Below, one piece after another: positions 1 to 11,572 of a stretch of 64,000 bases of DNA. Location: NCBI RefSeq assembly GCF_904849725.1, contig NC_058522.1:433347529-433411528 (forward strand), written 5' to 3'. Position 1 is the stretch's first letter. Every line of letters starts with the position of its first letter. Under the pieces are notes generated by a model. That model made no database searches, was not told the DNA's origin, and was given only the letters and a program-made list of their open reading frames with translations. A program made the translations under genes and the position numbers. The stretch is from Hordeum vulgare subsp. vulgare. Its lineage: Eukaryota > Streptophyta > Magnoliopsida > Poales > Poaceae.

Positions 1-2483
1 AAAGACTATCTAAACACACACACTTCTGCTTTCTAGACGGTTATTCTGGTTTCTCCCAAATACCAGTTGCACAATCTGATCAGGAGAAAACCACTTTCAC
101 CTGCCCTTTTGGTACCTTTGCCTATAGACGTATGCCTTTTGGCTTATGTAATGCACCTGCCACCTTTCAAAGATGTATGATGGCTATATTCTCTGACTTT
201 TGTGAAAAGATTGTCGAGGTTTTCATGGATGACTTCTCCATTTACGGGTCTTCCTTTGATGATTGCCTCAGCAACCTTGATCGAGTCTTGCAGAGATGTA
301 AAGACACCAATCTTGTCTTGAACTAGGAGAAGTGCCACTTTATGGTTAATGAAGGCATCGTCTTAGGACATAAAATTTCTGAAAGAGGTATTGAAGTCGA
401 TAAGGCTAAGGTTGATGCAATCGAGAAAATGCCTTACCCCACAGATATCAAAGGTATAAGAAGTTTCCTTGGTCATGCTGATTTCTATAGAAGGTTCATT
501 AAAGACTTCTCTAAGATTTCTAGGCCTCTTACCAATCTCTTGCAAAAGGATATTCCTTTTGTCTTTGACGATGATTGTAAGGAAGCCATCGAAATACTTA
601 AGAGGGCTTTGATAACTGCACCTATTGTTCAACCACCTGATTGGAACTTGCCTTTTGAAATCATGTGTGATGCTAGTGATTATGATGTTGGTGCTATTCT
701 AGGGCAAAGAGTTGATAAGAAGTTGAATGTTATTCACTACGCTAGTAAAACTCTAGACAGTGCCCAGAGAAACTATGCTACTACGGAGAAGGAGTTCTTA
801 GCAGTCGTGTTTGCATGTGAAAAGTTCAGGTCTTACATAGTTGATTCCAAAGTCACTATTCACACTGATCATGCTGCTATTAAGTACCTAATGGAGAAGA
901 AGGACGCTAAACCTAGACTTATCAGATGGGTTCTCTTGCTACAAAAATTTGATTTGCACGTTGTTGACACAAAGGGTGCTGATAACCCAGTAGCAGACAA
1001 CTTGTCTAGGTTGGAGAACGTTCTTGATGACCCACAACTTATTGATGATAGCTTTCCCGATGAGCAACTGAATGTCATCAATGCTTCACGTAGTGCACCG
1101 TGGTATGCTGATTATGCAAACTATATCGTTGCCAAATATATACCACCTAGTTTCACGTACCAGCAAAAGAAGAAGTTCTTCTTTGACTTGAGACACTAAT
1201 TTTGGGATGATCCTCACCTTTATGAGGAAGGAGTAGATGGTGTTATTAGACGTTGTGTACGTGAACATGAACAGGGACAGATCCTACGAAAGTGTCACTC
1301 TGAGGCCTACAGAGGACACCATGCGGGAGATAGAACTGCACACAAGGTATTGCAATCAGGTTTCTATTGGCCCACTCTCTTCAAGGATGCGCGTAAGTTT
1401 GTCTTGTCTTGTGAATAATGTCAAAGAATAGGTAATATTAGCAAACGTCTGGAAATGCCTATGAACTATTCACTTGTCATTGAACCATTTGACGTCTCGA
1501 GCTTTTATTATATGGGACCTTTTCCAAAATCCAATGGGTATACTCACATCTTAGTTGTTGTTGATTACGTCACTAAGTGGGTAGAAGCTATCCCCACTAG
1601 TAGTGCTGATCACAACACCTCTATCAAGATGCTGAAAGAAGTTATCTTCCCTAGATTTGGAGTCCCTAGATATCTAATGACCGACAGTGGTTCACACTTC
1701 ATTCATGGTGCTTTCTGTAAAATGCTTGCTAAGTACGATGTCAACCATAGAATTGCGTCCCCCTATCACCCTCAGTCCAGTGGTCAAGTAGAGCTAAGTA
1801 ATAGAGAGATTAAACTGATTCTGCAAAAGACTGTCAACAGGTCTAGAAAGAATTGGTCTAAGAAGCTCGATGATGCACTATGGGCTTATAGAACTGCCTA
1901 TAAGAATCCCATGGGTATGTCTCCATACAAAATGGTGTACGGTAAAGCATGTCACTTACCTCTTGAGCTAGAGCATAAAGCTTATTGGGCAATCAAAGAG
2001 CTCAACTTTGATTTCAAACTTGCCGGTGAGAAGAGGTTATTTGACATTAGCTCGATTGATGAGTGGAGAACTCAAGCGTATGAGAATGCCAAGCTCTTCA
2101 AAGAGAAGGTTAAGAGGTGGCATGAGAAGAGGATAAAAAAGCGTGAGTTCAATGTAGGTGATTATGTCTTGCTATATAACTCTCGTTTAAGATTCTTTGC
2201 AGGCAAGCTTCTCTCTAAATGGGAAGGTCCCTATGTTGTTGAGGAAGTATATCGTTCCAGTGCTATCAAGATCAACAACATGGAAGGTAATTGTCCGAGA
2301 GTGGTAAATGGGCAGAGAATCAAGCATTATATCTCAGGTACTCCCATAAATGTTGAAAGCAATATCATCAATACCATAACTCCGGAAGAACACCTAAGGG
2401 ATATTTATCAGCCTGTTTTAGACTCCGAAAACGAAGAGGTATGTGATTCGGTAAGAAAACAGAGTCCAATACTTTTCCAATAG
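1..2483 (+). pseudogene. gypsy pol remnant (RT, RNase H, integrase)
   Basis: One frame can be followed from about base 2 to the TAG at 2481, interrupted by three in-frame stops at 324-326 (TGG to TAG against the sister copy), 1197-1199 (TAC to TAA) and 1416-1418. Visible motifs are RT MPFGLCNAPATFQRCM and the catalytic FMDDF (about 222-236), RNase H motifs DASDY and [10 protein letters not shown] (about 670-890), the integrase zinc region with H residues and C-x2-C (about 1245-1425), and an integrase core with the MGPFP and TKWVEAIP blocks (1510-1750). The C-terminal part contains a [12 protein letters not shown] block. In the complete copy of the same family this region needs frameshifts; here the frame is continuous but has stops. 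It encodes no full protein. Confidence 0.88.
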
Positions 2484-2768
2484 GAAATTTTCTCCGTTTT
2501 GGAATATTTGAAAAAATACAAAAATTGGAAGTAGTCCGGAAAGTGCGCGAGGAGGCGACAAGCCTGCACGGCACGGGCCCACCCCCTGGCCGCGCCGTGA
2601 GGGCTTGTGGCCACCTCGTGCGCCTCCCGGACTCCGTTTTCGTGCAGGGGACTCCTTCTGGTCTGGAAAAAATCATTATATATACTTCCGTTTGGTCTGA
2701 CCCCTGCATCAGGCAGATTTCCTCTGTTTTTCGTTTCGAACCTGTTTCTGCCGTAGATCTAGGTCAAG
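2484..2768 (+). other. spacer between pol and 3' ORF of the gypsy element
   Basis: About 285 bases of noncoding sequence follow the pol stop. They align by eye with 19678-19961 of the complete element, including a GC-rich stretch around 2560-2630 and the AAATTTTCTCCGTTTTGGAA segment just after pol. The small 3' ORF starts immediately downstream. Confidence 0.6.
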
Positions 2769-3185
2769 ATGTCTTCTCAGGATTCAGAGGGGGAGAGCTA
2801 TGTGGCTGATTTCGTTGCTAACCCCAAGGTCTATGGGGACTTGGAACCATATGGCTGGACCACCGATGAGGAAGAAGACTATGATCCCAAGGGGAAGGAA
2901 CAAACGAGTTCAGATGAAGAGGAGGCTCCTCTACCTCAACCTGGACGCACTCATATGGAGTTCAAGAAGTCGAGCCTCCCTGACCAAAGGAAGAAGCCTA
3001 AGACCTTGTTTATCCATTCTCGTTTCTTGCAGGAGAGTAAGCAGGAGCTTTGCCAAAGAGTGTTGAAGCTGGAGGAGGAAAATGATGATCTGAGGGAGCA
3101 GAACTTTATGCTCAAGTGGAAATTAGACAAGCTCAAGACCGCTTCAACAACTCCTCCACCACCACCACCAAAGGAAGACAACTAA
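2769..3185 (+). CDS. 3' accessory ORF of Athila-type gypsy element, 138 aa
   Basis: An uninterrupted 138-codon ORF starts at an ATG and ends at TAA. The N-terminal half is acidic (runs such as DEEEDYD and SSDEEEAP). Residues about 90-120 are Glu/Lys/Leu-rich and fit a coiled coil (KLEEENDDLREQNFMLKWKL), and the C-terminus is STTPPPPPPKEDN. The ORF lies between pol and the 3' LTR, where Athila elements carry an extra, often env-like, ORF. No signal peptide or membrane segment is visible, so an envelope role is not supported. The complete element at 13325-23539 has an ORF in the same slot with the same proline-rich tail but a different body. Function is unknown. Confidence 0.6.
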   Translation: MSSQDSEGESYVADFVANPKVYGDLEPYGWTTDEEEDYDPKGKEQTSSDEEEAPLPQPGRTHMEFKKSSLPDQRKKPKTLFIHSRFLQESKQELCQRVLKLEEENDDLREQNFMLKWKLDKLKTASTTPPPPPPKEDN

Positions 3186-4662
3186 GCAATTGTATGGGCA
3201 ATCCCCTTGGCTTTTGCTAAGCTTGGGGGAGTTGCCCCGGTATCGTATCACCATCACATCTTTTGCCATTACCTTTGTTTTAGTTTTCCTTTTCAGTTTT
3301 CTTTTTCTCTAGTTGAGTAAAAGTCTTAGTGCTTTAGTCTTGAGTTTTGCTCTGTGTCACCCCCGATGTATTCTTGCTCGTGAGCCATATAATAAAGAGT
3401 GTCTTAGTTGAAGGGCTTTGCCTCATGCCATGATTAAAAGAGTGAGAATAGAACAAAAGCATGAAAGATCATGTAATGATCTTATGGGAAGTGATGGCTT
3501 CACATATAAAAAGAATGAGGACTGAAACTTGTTGAGGGTAGGCAAACGTAGACCTTGGTCATTGTTGCAATTAATAGGAAGTGATAAGGAAGGAGAGGTT
3601 CACATATAAATATATCATCTCTGACACCATCTATGATTGTGAACACTCACCAAACTATTGCATGCCTAGAATTAGATGTTGGACAAGGAAGACAACGTAA
3701 TGAATTGTGTTTGCTTGGCTCTGAACAATGTTATATGATTAGAGATCCCTTATCATGTGATGATTGCTTCCACCTCACATTAGCCAAAACTCCCGCACCA
3801 AGTAGAGATACTACTTGTGCATCCATAAACCTTCAAACCATTTCTGCCATGAGTGTCCACCATACCTACCTAGGATTGAATAAGATCCCTCAAGTAAGTT
3901 GTCATCGGTGCAAGCAATAAAAATTGCTCTCTAATATGTATGATCTATTAGTGTGTGGAAAATAATCTTTATAGGAACCTATGATGAGGAAGACATAAAA
4001 GCGACATACTGCATAATAAAGTTCTTTATCACAGGGGGCAATACAAAGTGACGTTCCCCCACTAAGAGGGCCTATCTTGTACCTTTACTTTTTTTTCCTG
4101 AAAGAGTCATGGTGATCTTCACCACTTCCTTATCTCGCCTTTATCTTGGCTAACGTCACATGCTTAGGAAAGATCTATACTCATATGTCAAATTGGAGGT
4201 AAGTATTCATGAATTATTATTGTTGACATTACCCTCGAGGTAAGCAGTTGGGAGGCAAAACTATAAGCCCCTATCTTTCTATGTGTCCAGCTGAAACTTT
4301 GATCTCATGAGTACCACGTGAGTTGTAGCAATTGTAGAGAACGAAGGAATGATTGAGTATGTGGATTTGCTTTACAAGCTCTTATTTGACTCTTTATGAT
4401 GTTGTGATAAATTGCAATTGCTTCAATGAATAAAGGCTATCGGTTGTTACTTCTCAGTAAGGTTCTTGATCCATGCTTTACTTTGTGAAGGAATTATCAC
4501 TTTAGCATGAGATATTATATGTTGGTATGCTGTTCTGATCTTGATCATGATGCATGCATGTTCGTATCTTGTTTTGTCGACACCTCTCTCCCTAAACATG
4601 TGGACATATTTATTGAGCTCGGCTTTCGCTTGAGGACAAGCGAGGTCTAAGCTTGGGGGAGT
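3186..4662 (+). other. 3' noncoding internal region and polypurine tract of gypsy element
   Basis: This stretch of roughly 1.5 kb has no sustained ORF and aligns with 20484-22018 of the complete element. It ends in the polypurine tract AGCTTGGGGGAGT (about 4650-4662), directly before the TG of the LTR at 4663; this tract primes plus-strand DNA synthesis. A second copy of the same motif, CTTGGGGGAG, lies at 3222-3231 just after the 3' ORF. Confidence 0.75.
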
Positions 4663-6183
4663 TGATACGTGCATTTTGCATCATGTTTTCATGTTGATAT
4701 TTATCACTTCTTTGGCTGTTATTTCACTTCACGGTACAATTCTTATGCCTTTTATCTCTTATTTTGGAAGGTTTACATGAAGAGGGAGAATAGCGACAAC
4801 TGGAATTCTGGCCTCAAAGTGGAGCAAAGTTGAGATACCTATTCTGTGCAACTCCAAACCCCGTGAAAATCAACGGAGATTGTTTTCCCAATTTATAAAA
4901 AATACTGGGCCGAAGAAGTGCCAGAGGGGCGCCAGGGGGTGGCCACAAGCCTGCACGGCACGGCCACCCTCCAGGCCGCGCCATGGGGGCTTGTGGGCAC
5001 CCTGCTGGCCCACTTGCCCCCTCTTTTGCTATATGGAGGGTTTCGTCCAGGAAAAAAATCAGAAGGGAGATTTTTCGTGGTTTCTCCGCCGCCACAAGGA
5101 GGAACTTGAGCAGAACCAATCTAGAGCTCTGGCAGGACGATCCTGCTGGGGAAACTTCCCTCCCGGAGGGGGAAATCGTCGCCATCGTCATCACCAACAC
5201 TCCTCTCATCGGAGGGGACTCATATCCATCAACATCTTCATCAGCACCATCTCATCTCCAAACCCTAGTTCATCTCTTGTAACCAATCTCCGTCTCGCGA
5301 CTCCGATTGGTACTTGTAAGGTTGCTAGTAGTGTTGATTACTCTTTGTAGTTGATGCTAGTTAGATTATTTGGTGGAAGAGTTTATGTTCAGATCCTTGA
5401 TGCTACTCATTACACCTCTGATCATGATTGTGATTATGCTTTGTGAGTAGTTACTTTTGTTCCTGAGGACATGGGATAAGTCATGCTAATAATAGTCATG
5501 TGAATTTGGTATTCGTTCGGTATTTTGATATGTTGTATGTTGTTTTTCCTCTAGTGGTGGTATGTGAGCGTCGACTACATAACACTTCACCATTATTTGG
5601 GCCTAGAGGAAGGCATTGGTAATTAGTAAGTAGATGATGGGTTGCTAGAGTGACAGAAGCTTAAACCCTAGTTTATGCGTTACTTCGTAAGGGGCTGATT
5701 TGGATCCACTAGTTTAATGCTATGGTTAGACTTTGTCTTAATTCTTCTTTCGTAGTTGCGGATGCTTGCGAGAGGGGTTAATCATAAGTGGGATGCTTGT
5801 CCAAGTAAGGGCAGTACCCAAGCGCTGGTCCACCCACATATCAAACTATCAAAGTAACGAACGCGAATCATATGAACGTGATGAAACTAGCATGACAGAA
5901 ATTCCCGTGTGTCCTCGGGAGCGTTTTCCCTCCTATAAGACTTTGTCCAGCTTGTCGCTCTCTACAAAAGGGATTGGGCCACTTTGCTGCACCGTTGCTA
6001 CTTTTGTTACTTGTTGCTTGCTACGAATCATCTCACCACACAATCACTTGTTACCGATAATTTCAGTGCCTCAGATTTTACCTTGCTGAAAACCAGTTGT
6101 GAGATCCTTCTGCTCCTCGTTGGGTTCGACACTCTTACTTATCGAAAGGACTACGATTGATCCCCTATACTTGTGGGTCATCA
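4663..6183 (+). repeat. 3' LTR of the left gypsy element (1521 bp)
   Basis: The LTR begins TGATACGTGCATTTTGCATC right after the polypurine tract and ends CTTGTGGGTCATCA at 6183, giving canonical TG...CA ends. It is the same length as the LTR at 22019-23539 and similar throughout. It contains an open frame from 4880 to 5350 whose C-terminal part is also open in the other LTR copies. Confidence 0.9.
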
Positions 6184-7823
6184 TTGACCTTTTCCCCTTT
6201 ACTTTGTAGACAATGAATCTTGTCAGAGGTCTCATACCACTCAACAAGGGCACGAGCATGAAATCTCAATTTCATCTCTTAGAACATGTCTTATGTTCCA
6301 TGACGTTTCATAACATCTTCGGCGCCTTGCTTCTAAGCCATTAAGTATTATGCACTAAACTATCACGTAGTCATCAAAAACGTGTATGTCAGATGTTCGC
6401 AACATACACCGACGATGCTCGAGGTGCAGCACACCGAGTGGTGCATTAAGTACATAAGCCTTTTGTGCAGCAATAAGGACAATCCTCAGTTTTATGGACT
6501 TAGTCCGCAAAGTTGCTACTTTCAACTTTCAGCTAAATTTTCTCTAGGAACATATAAAAACAGTAGAGCTATAGCGCAAGCTACATCATAATTAGCAAAG
6601 ACCATTAGACTATGTTCATGATAATTAGTTCAATTAATCATATTACTCAAGAACTCCCACTCAAAAAGTACATCTCTCTAGTCATTTGAGTGGTACAAGA
6701 TCCAAATCCACTAACTCAAGTTCGATCATCACGTGAGTTGAGAATAGTTTCAGTGGTAAGCATCGCTATGCTAATCATATCCACTATACGATTCATGCTC
6801 GACCTTTCGGTCTCATGTGTTCCGAGGCCATGTCTGCACATGCTAGGCTCGTCAAGCTTAACCCGAGTGTTCCGCGTGTGCAACTGTTTTGCACCCGTTG
6901 TGTGTGAACGTTGAGTCTATCACACCCGATCATCACGTGGTGTCTCGAAATGACGAACTGTAGCAACGGTGCACAGTCGGGGAGAACACAATTTTGTCTT
7001 CGAATTTTAGTGAGAGATCACCTCATAATGCTACCGTCGTTCTAAGCAAAATAAGGTGCATAAAAGGATTAACATCACATGAAATTCATAAATGACATGA
7101 TATGGCCATCATCATGTGCTTCTTGATCTCCATCACCAAAGCACCGGCACGATCTTCTTGTCACCGGCGCCACACCATGATCTCCATCAACGTGTCGCCA
7201 TCGAGGTTGTCATGCTACTTATGCTATTACTATTAAAGCTACGTCCTAGCAATACAGTAAACGCATCTGCAAACACAAACGTTAGTTTAAAGACAACCCT
7301 ATGGCTCCTGCCGATTGCCGTACCATCGACGTGCAAGTCGATATTAACTATTACAACATGATCATCTCCTACATCCAATGTATCACATCACGTCATTGGC
7401 CATATCATATCACAAGTATACCCTGCAAAAACAAGTTAGACGTCCTCTAATTTGTTGTTGCATGTTTTACGTGGCTGCTATGGGTATCTAGTATGATCGC
7501 ATCTTACTTATGCCAAAACCACAAGGAGATGTGCAAATTGCTATTTAACCTCTCCAAGGACCACCATGGTCAAAACCAATTCAATTAAAGTTGAAGAAAC
7601 CGACACCCGCCAGTCATCTTTATGCAACGAGGTTGCATGTTAGCCGATCAAACCAGTCTCTCGTAAGCGTACAAGTAATGCCGGTCTGGGCCGCTTCAAT
7701 CCAACAATACCGCCGAATCAAGAAAAGACTAAGGAGGGCAGCAAATCGAACATCACCGTCCACAAAACCTTTTGTGTTCTACTCGAGATAACATCTACGC
7801 ATGAACCTAGCTCATGATGCCAT
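6184..7823 (-). mobile_element. 5' internal part of a minus-strand copia element (gag remnant and leader)
   Basis: Read on the minus strand, this follows the LTR at 7824-9523. It closely matches the leader of the copia at 54141-61812: the blocks around 6640-7820 and 60040-61233 share long stretches. At its left edge (6184-6360) it resembles the start of that element's gag gene, but no frame is open. The LTR-proximal bases on the minus strand read TGGCATCATGAGC, a degenerate match to the initiator-Met tRNA primer site. The element is cut off at 6184 by the gypsy LTR. No intact gene is present. Confidence 0.8.
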
Positions 7824-9523
7824 TGTTGGGGAACGTTGCATGGGAAACAAAAAATTTCCTACGCACACGAAGACCTATCATGGTGATGTCCATCTACGAG
7901 AGGAGATTTGGATCTATGTACCCTTGTAGATCGCACAGCAGGAAGCGTTAAGAAACGCGGTTGATGTAGTGGAACGTCTTGACGTCCCTTGATCCGTCCC
8001 ACGAACCGTCCCGCCTTCCGTCCCATGATCCGTTCCAATCTAGCGCTGAACGGACGGCACCTCCGCGTTCAGCACACATACAGCTCGACGATGATCTCAG
8101 CCTTCTTGATCCAGCAAGCAACACAGAGAAGTAGATGAGTTCTCCGGCAGCATGACGACGCTCCGATGGTGGTGGTGATCTACTCCTGCAGGGCTCCACC
8201 CAATCTCCGTAGAAATCCGATCTAGAGGTAGAACTATGTGGTCTAGGGTTGAGTTGCACGTGGCAAAAGTTGTCTCAAATCAGCCCTAAATCACCACTAT
8301 ATATAAGAGGGAAGGGGAGGAGGCTTTCCTTTTCTCTTTGGTTTTTATCTTCTTGGGGCCAAGGCATTCTTGGGCTGTCCCACCAGCCCACTAAGGGCTG
8401 GTGCACCACCCTAAAGCCATTGGGCTCCCTCTGGGTGGGTGGCCCCCCTCCCGCTGAACTTCCGGAACCCATTCGTCACTCCCGGTACAATGTCGGTAAT
8501 GCCCGAAAACCTTCCGGTAACCAAATGAAACCATCCTATATATCAATCTTCATTTCCGGACCATTCCGGAAACCCTCATGACATCTGTGATCTCATCGGG
8601 GACTCCGAAAAACATTCGGTAACCACACATATAACTCAACTATACTAAAACATCATCGAACCTTAAGTGTGCAGACCGTGAGGGTTCGAGAACTATGTAG
8701 ACATACCCCTAGGTACTGCTCGGTCAATATCCAATAATGGGACCTGTATGCCCATATTGGATCCTACATATTCTCCGAAGATCTTATCGGTTGAACCTTA
8801 GTGTCAAGGATTCATATAATCCCGTATGTCATTCCCTTTGTCCTTCAGTATGTTACTTGCCCTAGATTTGATCGTCGGTATCCGCATACCTATTTCAATA
8901 TCGTTACCGGCAAGTCTCTTTACTCATTCTGTAATACAAGATCTCGTGACTTACACTTAGTCACATTGCTTGCAAGTCTTGTGTGTGATGTTGTATTACC
9001 AAGTGGGCCCTGAGATACCTCTCCGTCACACGGAGTGACAAATCCCAGTCTTGATCCATACTAACTCAACGGACACCTTCGGAGATGCCTGTAGAACACC
9101 TTTATAGTCACCCAGTTATGTTGCGACGTTTGATGCACCCAAGGTATTCCTCCGGTGCCAGTGAGTTATATGATCTCATGGTCATAGGAACAAATACTTG
9201 ACACGCAGAAAAAATAGCATTAAAATGACACAATCAATATGCTACGTTCACAGTTTGGGTCTTGTCCATCACATGATTCTCCTAATTATGTGGTCCCGTT
9301 TATCAAGTGACAACACTTGTCTATGGTTAGGAAACCTTGACCATCTTTGATCAACGAGCTAGTCAACTAGAGGCTTACTAGGGACAGTGTTTTGTCTATG
9401 GATCCACACATGTATTTGAGTTTCCAATCAATACATTTATAGCATGGACAATAAACGATTATCACGAACAAAGAAATATAATAATAACTAATTTATTATT
9501 GCCTCTAGGGCGTATTTCCAACA
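7824..9523 (-). repeat. copia LTR, minus orientation (1700 bp)
   Basis: On the plus strand it starts TGTTGGGGAACGTTGCATGG and ends CGTATTTCCAACA, the reverse complement of a Triticeae Angela/BARE/WIS-type LTR. The copia leader adjoins at 7823, so this is the 5' LTR of a minus-strand element. At 9524 the sequence changes directly into plus-strand copia integrase coding sequence, so the element landed inside another copia. If so, the 5-bp target copy on this side would be AACAC (9524-9528). Confidence 0.88.
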
Positions 9524-11572
9524 AACACCATATGAGTTGTGGTATGGAAAGAAGCCAAAGTTTTCGTTTCTTAAAGTTTGGGGATGTGATGCTTATGTCA
9601 AAAAGCTTCAGCGTGAAAAGCTGGAACCCAAAGCGGAAAAGTGCGTGTTCATAGGTTACCCAAAAGAGATAGTTTGGTATACCTTCTATCTCAAATCCGA
9701 GGGCAAAGTGTTTGTCGCTAAGAACGGAGCTTTTCTTGAGAAAGAGTTTCTCTCGAAAGAATTGAGTGGGAGGAAGATACAACTTGATGAGGTTGTAGAA
9801 CCTCTACTTCAACAAGATGGTGGCGCAGGACTGAAAGAAATTTCTGCCAGGGCAACACCGGTTGAAGAGGAAGCTAATGATGGTGATCGTGAAGCTTCAT
9901 ATGAAGTTGCTATCAGACCTCCCAGGTCGACAAGAGCACGTACTGCTCCTGAGTGGTACAGGAATCCTGTCTTGTCAATCATGTTGTTGGACAAAAATGA
10001 GCCTGCGAATTATGGAGAAGCAATGATGGGTCCAGATTCCAATAGATGGTTAGAAGCCATGAAACCCGATATAGGATCTATGTATGAAAACAAAGTTTGG
10101 ACTTTGGAAGTATTACCTGAAGGTCGAAAGGCTATTCAGAACAAATGGATCTTTAAGAAGAAGACGGACGCGAACGGTAATGTGACCATTTATAAAGCTC
10201 AACTTGTGGCAAAGGGTTTTCACAAGTTCAAGGAGTTGACTACGATGAGACATCCTCACCCGTAGCGACGCTTAAGTCCATCCGAATCATGTTAGCAATA
10301 GTTTCATTTTTCGATTATGAAATCTAGCAGATGGATGTCAAAACGGCGTTCCTTAACGGGTTTCTTAAGGAAGAGTTGTATATGATGCAACCCGAAGGTT
10401 TTGTCGATCCATAGAATGCTGACAAAGTATGCAAACTCCAGCGATCCATTTATGGACTAGTGCAGGCATCTCGGAGTTGGAATCAATGCTTTGATGAGGT
10501 GATCAAAGCGTTCGGGTTTATACAAGTTGTTGGAGAAGTTTGTGTTTACAAGAAAGTGAGTGGAGCTCTATAGCGTTTCTAATATTATATATAGATGACA
10601 TGTTGCTGATTGGAAACAATGTAGAGTTTTGGAAAGCGTAAATGATTACTTGAATAAAAGTTTTTCAATGAAGGACCTCGGAGAAGCTACTTATATATTG
10701 GGCATAAAGATCTATAGAGATAGGTCAAGGCGCCTCATAGGACTTTCACAAAGCACATACCTTGACAAGGTCTTGAAGAAGTTCAAAATGGAACAATCCA
10801 AGAAGGGATTCTTGCCTGTGTTACAAGGTATAAAATTGAGTAAGACTCAATGCCCAGTAACTTCAGAAGATAGAGAAAAGATGAGTGTCGTCCCATATGC
10901 TTCAGCCATAGGGTCTATCATGTATGCAATGTTGTGCACAAAACCGGATATCGGCCTTGCCATAAGTATGACAGACAGGTTTCAAAGTGATCCTGGAGTG
11001 GAGCACTGGGCAGCGGTCAAGATTATTCTGAAGCACCTGAAAAGGACTAAGGAAATGTTTCTCGTTTATGGAGGTGACGAAGAGCTCGTCGTAAAGGGTT
11101 ACGTCGATGCAAGCTTTGACACTGATCCAGATGACTCTAAGTCACAAACTGGATACATGTTTATTCTTAATGGGGGTGCGATAAGCTGGTGCAGTTCCAA
11201 GAAGAGTGTCGTAGCTGACTCTACATGCGAAGCAGAGTACATAGCTGCCTAAGGAGGGTGTCGAGCGCACTAGATCCATTAAATCTGTTATGTGACAACA
11301 CTGGTGTCATTGCTCTAGCCAAGGAACCAAGGTTTCATAAAAGGACAACACACATAAAACGACGCTTCAATGCCATCCTGGAGTACCTCAAGGATGAGGA
11401 CATAAATATTTGCAAAGTGCACACTAATCTGAATGTTGCAGATCCGCTGACTAAGCTTCTTCCACAAGAAAAGCATGATCAACACCAGAACTGTATGCGT
11501 GTTAGATTCATTACATTGTAAATCACATAGAGATGTGAAGGTAGATTATTGACTCTAGTGCAAGTGGGAGAC
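9524..11572 (+). pseudogene. copia pol remnant (integrase C-terminus, RT, RNase H)
   Basis: Coding sequence of a plus-strand Ty1-copia element starts abruptly at the minus-strand LTR border. The first block (9537-10265) carries TPYELWYGKKP, WGCDAYVKKL and the start of RT (ANGNVTIYKAQLVAKG). A TAG at about 10327 replaces the Trp of the motif before QMDVKT, and frameshifts follow near 10250 and 10570-10640. The RT catalytic block YIDDMLL is present around 10592. RT C-terminus and RNase H run 10629-11252 (STCEAEY), and a small deletion near 11250 shifts the rest (11280-11521). The order integrase-RT-RNase H is that of copia. The region ends in the polypurine tract AAGTGGGAGAC at 11562-11572. Confidence 0.9.

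Larger units (their letters stand above)
1..6183 (+). mobile_element. Athila-type Ty3-gypsy retrotransposon, left part outside window
   Basis: The window opens inside the reverse transcriptase of a gypsy element. In order it shows RT, RNase H, integrase, a small 3' ORF, about 1.5 kb of noncoding DNA, a polypurine tract and the 3' LTR. Its sequence runs parallel to the complete element at 13325-23539, with which it shares gene order, polypurine tract and LTR ends. The order RT-RNase H-integrase identifies gypsy; the extra ORF between pol and the 3' LTR, and the pol sequence, point to the Athila lineage. The element ends in CA at 6183. To its right lies DNA that resembles the gag and leader of the minus-strand copia at 54141-61812, so it appears to have inserted into a copia element. 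The target duplication cannot be checked because the 5' end is missing. Confidence 0.9.

Noticed and set aside
1..2483. Endogenous pararetrovirus (caulimovirid) origin of the RT region
   Set aside because: An integrase follows RNase H and LTRs with TG...CA ends and target duplications are present, which fits a Ty3-gypsy retrotransposon.
2769..3185. Envelope-like protein in the 3' ORF
   Set aside because: No signal peptide, membrane segment or cleavage motif is visible; the sequence is acidic with a coiled coil.
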